12,499 bases of DNA from contig DUMX01000354.1 of the NCBI GenBank assembly GCA_012839665.1, positions 1 through 12,499 on the forward strand, read 5' to 3'. A program made the translations under genes and the position numbers. The stretch is from Gelria sp. (GTDB lineage: Bacteria; Bacillota; Syntrophomonadia; Syntrophomonadales; Syntrophomonadaceae). Positions 6,972-12,499 of the stretch are shown in pieces (the first letter of the stretch is position 1; each line of letters opens with the position of its first letter). Under the pieces are notes generated by a model, which was not told the origin of the DNA, made no database searches, and saw only the letters and a list, made by a program, of their open reading frames with translations.

Positions 6972-7360
6972 AATGGTATTATGTGAATGGTATGGTAATA
7001 AAGACATTTTAAGGATTCTTTGTGCCATTCTAATTAAAGTCAGGCAGTCGGCGACATTCATGTACATAGGGAAGTTCTACAGCGAGATACCATTAAGGGT
7101 GGAAGTGGTCAAGTCCATACTGGATAGGGCTAATAAAGGCCGCTATAGTATTCTCCTGTAGGGGCTATTCCTTGTTTAAGGGGGGGTGATTCCGGGGGAA
7201 TATAGTAGTTTCTATGCTGTAAGCATTATACTTGGGGGAAGTTTAGTTTAAATTAGAAAAGGGGGAGCTTCCTTAAAACAAAGCAATACAGCTTATATAT
7301 AACTTTTGTCAATGCATATTTTGGGGGGGCCTCCTTAAAAATGGAGGGAGTATAAGAAAT
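6972..7360 (+). promoter_or_regulatory. Long G-run-rich leader of the second acyl-CoA dehydrogenase
   Basis: Probable untranslated leader. An 80-codon frame opens at TTG 6919 and runs to 7161, but lacks a ribosome-binding site and recognisable motifs. The last 200 bases carry six G-runs (7161-7164, 7180-7186, 7194-7198, 7234-7238, 7261-7265, 7323-7329) in otherwise AT-rich DNA. Visible structures: an extended SD-like AAG-G6-TGAT (7178-7190); hairpins ATTCC/GGAAT (7189-7201) and ATGCT/AGCAT (7214-7226); and an 18-base unit at 7261-7278 repeated with two changes at 7323-7340. CCTCC (7330-7334) can pair with GGAGG (7343-7347), the gene's own SD. The arrangement suggests post-transcriptional control or mRNA stabilisation, but matches no riboswitch class I know. 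Confidence 0.4.
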
Positions 7361-9202
7361 ATGGCTGCTAATTTTGCATATCAAAATATAAGAGATTTTG
7401 AGTTTATTATTCAAGAATGGTTACCTACAGAAAAGATTTTCAATTATCCGCAATTTGCAGATTATTATTCCAAAGATGACATTGCTGCAGTTCTGCAACC
7501 GATTCTCAGCATGGCTAAAGAGGTTGTAGAGCCTACCAACGAAGATGGAGACGCAAATCCGGTTACATTAAAGGACGGTAACGTTACCCTGCCACAATCC
7601 TTCGGACCGCTGTTCAAGCAGTTGCAACAGGAAGGCTGGGGAACCAGTAATATTGATGATTCGGAAGATGCCATGATATTACCCCATATCCTGCATTCCA
7701 TGGTATGGGAAATGCTGGCTGCGGCTAACCCCACTTTTGGTCCTTATATAATATTGACCAGTGGTGCTGCTGGACTGATTCAGACTTTCGGTGACGACCA
7801 CCTGAAAGAAATGTTCTTGCCCAAGATGATGGATGGAACCTGGGCCGGAACTATGTGTTTGACTGAACCTACTGCTGGTTCTGATGTAGGTGACATTTTA
7901 TCCCGAGCTTATCCTACCGATAATCCTCGTATTTTTAACATTAAGGGAAATAAAATATTCATAACTGGCGGAGATAATGACTTCACCGAAAATGTTATTC
8001 ACCTTTATCTGGCCCGTATTGAGGGATCCCGGCCGGGTACCAGGGGTATTTCGCTCTTTGTAGTACCTAAATACTGGGTTAACGAAGATGGCAGTCTGGG
8101 TGAATTAAACGATGTAGAAACTACTGCTGTTGAGCATAAGATGGGACAACATGGGTCCTGCACCGCAGCCTTATCCTTTGGCGAAAATAACAGCTGCCGC
8201 GGTTGGCTTTTGGGCATTGATCCTCGGGAAAACGATGGTAGAGGTGAAGGTATGGCCCAGATGTTCCAGATGATGAACGGTGCTCGTATGGAAACTGGAC
8301 ATGCTGCACTATCCTGTATTGCCAATGCTTACTACAATGCTCGTGACTATTGTAAAGAGCGCGTACAGGGACGTCCGCTTACTAATCCCAAGGGTGATAG
8401 GGTAACTATTATTAACCATGAAGACATCAGACGGGCTCTACTTTGTGGCAAGGCTCATGTCGAAGCTATGAGAGCTATGATGTATAAGGTTTATTTTGCC
8501 TTTGACGTACGTGCACATGACCCGGATGAGGCAGAAAGAGAGAAGGCTAATGACCTGATAGAGGTTGCTACTCCGCTCTGTAAGGCTTATCCTTCTGATG
8601 AAGCCTGGTGGCTGATTGGTGAAGCTATTCAGTGCTATGGTGGCTATGGATACTGTGAAGAATACCCAGTAGCCCAGATTGCTCGTGATGTAAAAATCTA
8701 CTCCATCTGGGAAGGGACTAACTACATTCAGTCCATGGACCTGATTGGACGTAAATGGATGATGAAGAAGGGCGCAACTTTTGGGGCCTTTGTCCAGGAA
8801 ATGAGAGATTTCCAGGAAGCTAACAAGGGTGCTGAAGGCTTCGAAAAAGAATTTGAATACCTGGGCCGGGCATTGGATGCCTATCTTGAGATTCAGATGG
8901 CCATTGGTGGCTATTTCGGTAACAAGCAATATGGCATGGTACCAGTATTTTCTCGCCGTATCTTGACTGCTACTGCACAGCTTTTCTGCGGCCGCCTGAT
9001 TCTTGACCAGGCCCTGCTGGCAGATAAGAGAGCTAAAGAAGTTGGTGCTGACCACTACGACTATGATTTTTATGCTGGTAAGGTAGCTGCTGCTCGTTAC
9101 TACCTGAGAAATGTAGTTCCCAATGTATGGGCTGTAGCTGAAATTGTTAAAGAGGGAGACACCTCTGTTCTGGATGTACCTTTGGGAGCATTCGAATACT
9201 AA
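7361..9202 (+). CDS. Acyl-CoA dehydrogenase, second paralogue, probably highly expressed
   Basis: A close paralogue of the dehydrogenase at 4110, clearly alike over its whole 613 residues, with the same reaction (acyl-CoA to enoyl-CoA, FAD, ETF as acceptor). The ATG at 7361 follows GGAGGGAG (7343-7350). Motifs in order: MCLTEPTAGSDVGD (near residue 167), IFITGGDNDFTENV, MNGARMETGHAAL, and IWEGTNYIQSMDLIGRKWMM with the predicted catalytic base Glu451, then the ~150-residue C-terminal extension ending KEGDTSVLDVPLGAFEY. Compared with its paralogue it uses far more TTC, TAC, AAC, ATT/ATC and CTG and almost no ATA, which suggests selection for high expression. It is a single-gene unit: long leader upstream, strong terminator downstream. 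In a butyrate oxidiser it would be a candidate main butyryl-CoA dehydrogenase; the substrate is not provable from sequence. Confidence 0.92.
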   Translation: MAANFAYQNIRDFEFIIQEWLPTEKIFNYPQFADYYSKDDIAAVLQPILSMAKEVVEPTNEDGDANPVTLKDGNVTLPQSFGPLFKQLQQEGWGTSNIDDSEDAMILPHILHSMVWEMLAAANPTFGPYIILTSGAAGLIQTFGDDHLKEMFLPKMMDGTWAGTMCLTEPTAGSDVGDILSRAYPTDNPRIFNIKGNKIFITGGDNDFTENVIHLYLARIEGSRPGTRGISLFVVPKYWVNEDGSLGELNDVETTAVEHKMGQHGSCTAALSFGENNSCRGWLLGIDPRENDGRGEGMAQMFQMMNGARMETGHAALSCIANAYYNARDYCKERVQGRPLTNPKGDRVTIINHEDIRRALLCGKAHVEAMRAMMYKVYFAFDVRAHDPDEAEREKANDLIEVATPLCKAYPSDEAWWLIGEAIQCYGGYGYCEEYPVAQIARDVKIYSIWEGTNYIQSMDLIGRKWMMKKGATFGAFVQEMRDFQEANKGAEGFEKEFEYLGRALDAYLEIQMAIGGYFGNKQYGMVPVFSRRILTATAQLFCGRLILDQALLADKRAKEVGADHYDYDFYAGKVAAARYYLRNVVPNVWAVAEIVKEGDTSVLDVPLGAFEY

Positions 9203-9216
9203 AAAGCTATTTATCC

Positions 9217-9244
9217 AACCCCCGCTTTGGCGGGGGTTTTTTTT
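9217..9244 (+). terminator. Strong intrinsic terminator of the second dehydrogenase gene
   Basis: CCCCCGC (9219-9225), tetraloop TTTG, GCGGGGG (9230-9236), extended by AA/TT pairs and followed by eight T residues (9237-9244). It lies 15 bases after the stop codon. Confidence 0.95.
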
Positions 9245-9275
9245 GAGAAAAAAAACCGTCCTAATAAGGACGGTT
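9245..9275 (-). terminator. Minus-strand intrinsic terminator
   Basis: AACCGTCC (9254-9261), loop TAATAA, GGACGGTT (9268-9275). On the minus strand the hairpin is followed by a run of eight T residues, so it would stop transcription entering the dehydrogenase gene from the right. No minus-strand gene ends here, so it probably blocks antisense transcription or read-through from the convergent unit at 10018-12352. Confidence 0.7.
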
Positions 9276-9315
9276 ATGCTCATATATATTTATAAGCAAT
9301 TTATTATATGAGCAT
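9276..9315. repeat. 11-bp perfect inverted repeat
   Basis: ATGCTCATATA (9276-9286) is exactly complementary in reverse to TATATGAGCAT (9305-9315), with 18 bases between. It immediately follows the minus-strand terminator and lacks a T-run of its own. It could be a protein-binding site or a processing hairpin. Confidence 0.7.
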
Positions 9316-9351
9316 TTATTAAAGAGGGAAGGGAAAGTAAGGCTTACAATA

Positions 9352-9380
9352 AAGTTAACAATTAACTTAACAATTAAGTT
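9352..9380. promoter_or_regulatory. Overlapping AT-rich inverted repeats, candidate operator
   Basis: AAGTTAA-CAA-TTAACTT (9352-9368) and AACTTAA-CAA-TTAAGTT (9364-9380) are two perfect 7-bp dyads with the same CAA spacer, sharing the central five bases. Dyad centres are 12 bases apart, near one helical turn. They lie about 130-160 bases before the MerR-type gene, which suggests cooperative binding by a dimeric regulator; the regulator is not known. Confidence 0.5.
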
Positions 9381-9405
9381 GAGAGTTTAAGTTGCTGTCA
9401 GGGGT

Positions 9406-9490
9406 ACTTCATAATTTGTTATCAACTATAAGATTAGCGATTGTGCAGGGCGTACACTTTATTGCTTCACCTGATAACAACTTATGAAGT
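9406..9490. promoter_or_regulatory. 19-bp inverted repeat made of two operator-like sites, upstream of the MerR-type gene
   Basis: The left arm, ACTTCATAATTTGTTATCA (9406-9424), and right arm (9472-9490) match as reverse complements at 18 of 19 positions across a 47-base spacer. Each arm is also a quasi-palindrome of form TSATAA-N4-TTATSA (9409-9424 and 9472-9487). The two centres are 63 bases apart, six turns of B-DNA, so proteins bound at both would face the same side. The right arm ends one base before the TAAGGGAGG region used for ribosome binding, so as RNA it could also form a hairpin beside the start site. Autoregulation by the MerR-type protein is the simplest inference. Confidence 0.6.
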
Positions 9491-9511
9491 TAAGGGAGGA
9501 AAGGTGCTATT

Positions 9512-10003
9512 TTGGAGGAAAGATTTTATAAAATTGGTGAAGTGGCAGAAATGCTAGAAATAGAACAGCACACCTTGCGGTATTTGGAAAATTCTCTCAA
9601 GTTAAAAATTAAACGTAGCGAGCGGGGTGACCGCCTCTATACTGATTCTGACCTTGATACCCTAAAATTAATTTTACAGTTAAAAAATAAGGGACTAAAT
9701 ACTACAGCTATAAAACTGGCCCTGGAAAATACCGAGGAAAGTGAAGAAACTGGTCTTGCTCCGCAGGGTACCACGGTCCCCCAGGAGCTGGTGGAAATGG
9801 TAACCCTGGCCCGGCAGATTGTGGAGCAAAATGCAGAATTAATGCAGCAGAACCGCCGTTTAGAACAGAGGATGGAGAAACTGGAACAGAAAATTACCCA
9901 ACGTAATATAGAAAGGGAAAAAAAGATAGATGAGTTTTTAACTCTCTGGAAGGCCGATCAGGAAGGAAAAAAATCCTGGCTCTCGCGGTTACGAGGGAAA
10001 TAA
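9512..10003 (+). CDS. MerR-type DNA-binding protein with C-terminal coiled coil
   Basis: A 163-residue protein with an N-terminal MerR winged helix (residues ~4-72): FYKIGEVAEMLEIEQHTLRYLE is the HTH and RGDRLYTDSDLDTLKLILQLKNKGL the wing and following helices. Residues ~93-150 form a charged coiled coil with heptad character (VEQNAELMQQNRRLEQRMEK), and the tail KKSWLSRLRGK is basic and amphipathic. No effector-binding domain and no metal-binding cysteine cluster are present. The layout resembles RacA-like or DUF3967-type proteins, which bind DNA or act as structural anchors rather than sensing a ligand. The TTG start follows GGAGGAAAGGTG. Dense inverted repeats lie upstream. It ends 14 bases before the convergent Hsp70-like gene, with no terminator between, so the 3' ends of the two mRNAs may overlap. 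Target genes are unknown; the dehydrogenase region next door is one candidate. Confidence 0.82.
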   Translation: MEERFYKIGEVAEMLEIEQHTLRYLENSLKLKIKRSERGDRLYTDSDLDTLKLILQLKNKGLNTTAIKLALENTEESEETGLAPQGTTVPQELVEMVTLARQIVEQNAELMQQNRRLEQRMEKLEQKITQRNIEREKKIDEFLTLWKADQEGKKSWLSRLRGK

Positions 10004-10017
10004 ACCAATAGAATAAG

Positions 10018-11715
10018 CTATCCTATTAATTGCAGAAAGGCCAGCAGTTTATACGTTAACAGGACGGAATAATCGGGGGAAGGTTGGTTGGAATATTCTC
10101 TTAGAAATTCCTCAAAATCCCGCAGCAATCCGGGATTAGTGTCCGGATAGAGCCGGATTAAGTCCAGGGCGGTTTCCTGATGGGGGAGCAGGTAGGGAAG
10201 AAGTTGCCCGTCATTGGCTGCGCTGGGAAGCTTGTTATCTTCCTTGCCCACTTCTATGGTGGAATTACCTGGATGCAGATAGAGGTCTACTGCATCTTGT
10301 TTTATTTCCTCATTATCAACCTGTAAAATCAAATCCTGTCCCATAAATCGTTCTCCACTAGTTTGCAGGTCAGCCGAGTCCAGTTCATAGAGCCGTAATT
10401 TCAGGCTACCAGAATTAGTTGCCAGGTTATAAGGTGAAGCCAGCGGTACGGTAAAAATTTTATAACTCTTGTTAATATCCAGCTCCAGATTTTCAGTATC
10501 AAAGGGTAGCCTTTCCAGAACAGTCCCGGTTTCAGCTACATTTCGTTTCTCAATATAAAAATTAAAGGGGTAAATGCTTTTTACGCTTAAAAATGAGGAT
10601 TGACCTTCTTGCCTCCATTGGGATAGCCCTCTAACTACGTTAAAAGTAAGGTCCTGCGGGTGAGCAATTACGGGTCCGGGGCATACACTGGCTATCAGCT
10701 GGTGTACACCCCGGGTTTGTGAAGCTCCACCTAGTAGCAAGATATAATCCAGTGTAAAGCGTCCTTCACGGTAAAATCCGAGGTGTTCTGCTTTTTCCCG
10801 GACGTGTTCATTAATGTAGTTTCGTAAACGGGTAAATATAGGTTCCAGCTGTGCTATAAACAATTCTGCCGGGAAATCAAAAATCAACGAATTCTGTCGG
10901 TAGAATCCCGGGATATTAAAATAGGCATTATTTTGTTGGCTCATTTTTATCTTAACCTGTTCGGCTGTTACCATCAGACGGTTAAACCAATATCTTTCTT
11001 CACCCTGCAAGTTCTTTTCGCTCAAGATAGGGGCGGGTAAATCGTAACCGTGCTGCATGTTAAAAAGGGGGTTCAGGATAGAACGCAAAACTCCCCGGTC
11101 TACCTCACTACCGGAAAAGGCGTCATTTCCAATCTGAAACTGGCTCTCCATAATAATTTCATTGTGTTTATGGATCATGCTAAGGAAACTGAAGTCGGTA
11201 GTCCCACCACCAATGTCCACACAAAGTATATTACCCTGCAGGTTTTCCTGGGGGTGGATAACGTTATAGCCCAGCAGGGCAGCAACTGGCTCCGGCAGCA
11301 GGTAGACTTCGTTCAGGCCGAAACTTTCGCGGACTGCTTCCAGCAATATTTTCCGGGCCCTTAATCCAAAATAATTAGGTACTGAAACCGTAATGGATTC
11401 CGGCTTCTCTCCCCAGGGCTTTACATATTCATCTCGTAAAAAATTAAAATATTCCCTTACTATATCATTCAAGGTAAATGGCCCCAGCTGAAAGTCAGGG
11501 TTGCGCTTCATCTCTAATTTAAAAAAACGGGCTTCTTGAGCCTCGGGCTGATTAAGCCGCAGAGCCATATTTCCGAAATATAGTTTTTTGCGGGAGGGCA
11601 GGTAAACTACCAGGGTAGGAATCTGCGTATCAGCACCGGCCAGGTTAATAAATTTACCTTGCTCCATATACCCTAGTTTGCTGTATGAAGTTCCAAAATC
11701 TATTCCCAGGTGCAT
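10018..11715 (-). CDS. Divergent Hsp70-like ATPase
   Basis: A 565-residue Hsp70/actin-fold ATPase. I chose ATG 11715, so the protein begins MHLGIDFGTSYSKLGY with the phosphate-1 motif at the very N-terminus; longer in-frame starts overlap the upstream gene. The phosphate-2 motif VDIGGGTTDFS (residues 166-176), a helix RLMVTAEQVKIKMS like DnaK's EKAKIELS region, and the adenosine motif LLLGGASQTRGV (about 326-337) are intact, so ATP binding is expected. After the ATPase domain, DnaK's conserved interdomain linker and DVTPLSLGIE opening are missing. In their place are a beta-rich region (about 365-485) and a short helical end rather than a full DnaK lid. It is therefore a specialised Hsp70 paralogue, not DnaK. 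It starts 4 bases after the stop of the upstream coiled-coil gene, which suggests translational coupling and a shared complex. Confidence 0.85.
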   Translation of the reverse strand: MHLGIDFGTSYSKLGYMEQGKFINLAGADTQIPTLVVYLPSRKKLYFGNMALRLNQPEAQEARFFKLEMKRNPDFQLGPFTLNDIVREYFNFLRDEYVKPWGEKPESITVSVPNYFGLRARKILLEAVRESFGLNEVYLLPEPVAALLGYNVIHPQENLQGNILCVDIGGGTTDFSFLSMIHKHNEIIMESQFQIGNDAFSGSEVDRGVLRSILNPLFNMQHGYDLPAPILSEKNLQGEERYWFNRLMVTAEQVKIKMSQQNNAYFNIPGFYRQNSLIFDFPAELFIAQLEPIFTRLRNYINEHVREKAEHLGFYREGRFTLDYILLLGGASQTRGVHQLIASVCPGPVIAHPQDLTFNVVRGLSQWRQEGQSSFLSVKSIYPFNFYIEKRNVAETGTVLERLPFDTENLELDINKSYKIFTVPLASPYNLATNSGSLKLRLYELDSADLQTSGERFMGQDLILQVDNEEIKQDAVDLYLHPGNSTIEVGKEDNKLPSAANDGQLLPYLLPHQETALDLIRLYPDTNPGLLRDFEEFLREYSNQPSPDYSVLLTYKLLAFLQLIG

Positions 11716-11719
11716 AGCT

Positions 11720-12352
11720 TCAACCCTTCTGGGCGATGACCAGGTAAGGTACTTCTTCCTCCAGCAGTTCATCCACCCGAATAATAAAAATATCGCCTTC
11801 TTCATGTAATATCAGGTTATCTTCTTGACCATTCTGGTATAAATGGGTTTCAACCAAATGCTTATCCAGAAGATATAGATAATCCTGGGGAAACACCTGG
11901 CCCTTTTGCAGAGGAACCCGGTCAACTCTGATATTAACCTCTTTCCAGGCCCGGGATATATTACGGGGAGCCAGTATTCTCTCCAGGTCCCCCCGGATAT
12001 TAGACAGTAAATCGAGGTAATTATCCAGCATATTAACAATAGTTGATAAATGCTCGAGAACCTCATTATGATGTTCTTGCCTCTGGTTTAATAAATCTAT
12101 CCTGGCTATTAGTAAAGCTAATTGCAGCTCTCCGTGCCGTAAACTGGCAAGCAGTTCCGGAAAACAGTCTATTCCTTCAGTTGCAACGGCATTTTTAAGC
12201 AGGGACATAGCTGGTTGCAGAATCTCCTGGATTTTGGTGCCGAAATAGTCAAAATCGGGTTCTCCCGCCTCTGATAATTCACTGGTGATGCTTGTAATTG
12301 CTTTTAATATTTTACTATTATCATCATGGAGTTTATTTATCCTGGCGACCAT
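11720..12352 (-). CDS. Coiled-coil protein upstream of the Hsp70-like gene, possible GrpE-like partner
   Basis: About 211 residues that I cannot place in a family with confidence. The N-terminal half (about 1-130) is helical and acidic with heptad-like leucines (LQLALLIARIDLLNQ, LEHLSTIVNMLDNYLDLLSNIRGDLERIL). The C-terminal ~80 residues look beta-rich (VNIRVDRVPLQKGQVFP; EEGDIFIIRVDELLEEEVPYLVIAQKG). A long helix followed by a small beta domain, and LDN..LERIL reminiscent of GrpE's LDNLERAL, suggest a nucleotide-exchange or adaptor partner for the Hsp70-like protein encoded 4 bases downstream. This is inference from layout. The start is uncertain: ATG 12352 and TTG 12361 are both in frame and neither has a ribosome-binding site. 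The first eight or so codons lie inside the 58-bp inverted repeat, so the real N-terminus may be disturbed by rearrangement or misassembly. Confidence 0.6.
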   Translation of the reverse strand: MVARINKLHDDNSKILKAITSITSELSEAGEPDFDYFGTKIQEILQPAMSLLKNAVATEGIDCFPELLASLRHGELQLALLIARIDLLNQRQEHHNEVLEHLSTIVNMLDNYLDLLSNIRGDLERILAPRNISRAWKEVNIRVDRVPLQKGQVFPQDYLYLLDKHLVETHLYQNGQEDNLILHEEGDIFIIRVDELLEEEVPYLVIAQKG

Positions 12353-12499
12353 ATTATTCAAACCGGTAGTCCCGGATAAAACTGGTCACGCTTATAGAAA
12401 ATACTTCTCCCTATGCTCCAGTTTTATCCGGGACTACCGGTTTGAATAATATGGTCGCCAGGATAAATAAACTCCTGGTGATGCTTGTAATTGCTTTTA
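12282..12499. repeat. 25-bp direct repeat flanking the inverted repeat, running off the window edge
   Basis: Bases 12282-12306 recur exactly at 12475-12499, the last bases of the window, so the true repeat may be longer. The second copy begins at the last base of the right inverted-repeat arm (one shared base). Forward copy, reverse-complement copy, then forward copy again is the pattern expected from two template switches. Confidence 0.9.
12328..12475. repeat. Perfect 58-bp inverted repeat with 32-bp spacer at the window end
   Basis: Bases 12328-12385 are the exact reverse complement of 12418-12475, with 32 unrelated bases between. The left arm carries the start and first codons of the coiled-coil gene, so the right arm shows the same start codons pointing the other way (ATG at 12451). 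An extended perfect repeat with an abrupt boundary inside coding sequence is unlike a terminator or a transposon end. A template-switch rearrangement, an amplification chimera or an assembly fold-back are the likely causes. Confidence 0.95.

Noticed and set aside
7085..7120. AAGGGTGGAAGTGG resembling the start of a T-box antiterminator motif
   Set aside because: The T-box core needs AGGGTGGNACCGCG; here the ACCGCG part is absent, there is no following terminator, and the gene is not amino-acid related.
6919..7161. 80-codon plus-strand open frame in the leader of the second dehydrogenase
   Set aside because: TTG start without a ribosome-binding site, internal ATGs also lack one, no recognisable domain, and a good -35/-10 pair lies inside it. 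More likely untranslated leader.
4990..8310. Near-identical DNA patches in the two dehydrogenase genes (around 4990-5045 and 8250-8305), possible gene conversion
   Set aside because: The patches encode the conserved MAQMFQMMNGARMETGHA motif using mostly single- or few-codon residues (Met, Gln), and silent differences remain, so protein conservation explains them.
11050..11364. 104-codon plus-strand open frame opposite the Hsp70-like gene
   Set aside because: Fully antisense to the well-conserved ATPase motifs, with no ribosome-binding site; it is a shadow frame. The same applies to frames opposite the dehydrogenases and CoA-transferase.
12451..12499. New plus-strand gene start with a signal-peptide-like N-terminus at the window edge
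   Set aside because: It is built entirely from the inverted and direct repeats of the neighbouring gene and has no ribosome-binding site, so I treat it as a by-product of the rearrangement or artefact.
1..12499. CRISPR arrays, tRNA/rRNA genes, insertion sequences or prophage genes
   Set aside because: No regularly spaced repeats, no tRNA cloverleaf or rRNA-like sequence, and no transposase or phage protein was recognised. The end inverted repeat lacks a transposase and target duplication.

Overview
The window looks like a chromosomal piece of a low-GC Firmicute with a fatty-acid-degrading or fatty-acid-exchanging metabolism. Supporting signs are Gram-positive-type Shine-Dalgarno sequences, frequent TTG starts, a two-domain 'copper amine oxidase N-terminal' wall-binding protein, and a block of CoA-transferase, acyl-CoA dehydrogenase and acetate-family transporter genes. 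A Syntrophomonas-like syntroph is my best guess, but this is inference from gene content. Both ends cut through genes or repeats, so the window may be a complete draft contig.

Layout. 1-423 (-): N-terminal part of a membrane histidine kinase. 738-1877 (+): secreted cell-wall glucosaminidase with a sigma-H-like promoter. 2194-4040 (+): two-subunit family I CoA-transferase, followed in the same direction by a ~610-residue acyl-CoA dehydrogenase (4110-5942). 6025-6681 (-): GPR1/FUN34/YaaH (SatP-type) transporter, converging on the dehydrogenase across a bidirectional terminator. 7361-9202 (+): a second, paralogous acyl-CoA dehydrogenase behind a long G-run-rich leader, with codon use suggesting high expression. 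9512-10003 (+): MerR-type regulator with a coiled-coil tail, preceded by dense inverted repeats. 10018-12352 (-): a two-gene unit of a coiled-coil protein and a divergent Hsp70-like ATPase.

Likely joint function. The CoA-transferase would activate or exchange acyl groups between acyl-CoA and acetate or another acid. The two flavin-dependent dehydrogenases would oxidise acyl-CoA to enoyl-CoA, and the SatP-type protein would move acetate or a similar small acid. No ETF, hydratase, hydroxyacyl-CoA dehydrogenase or thiolase is present, so the rest of beta-oxidation must be encoded elsewhere. The Hsp70-like pair and the MerR protein are not obviously linked to this metabolism.

Most notable non-coding signals: (i) two TSATAA-N4-TTATSA sites 63 bp apart, forming a 19-bp inverted repeat just before the MerR ribosome-binding site; (ii) near-consensus extended Shine-Dalgarno sequences with no well-placed start codon in the leaders of the CoA-transferase, transporter and second dehydrogenase genes; (iii) a G-run leader with an imperfect repeat and a hairpin that can mask the second dehydrogenase's ribosome-binding site; (iv) a perfect 58-bp inverted repeat plus a 25-bp direct repeat at the right end, which looks like a template-switch rearrangement or an assembly/amplification artefact.
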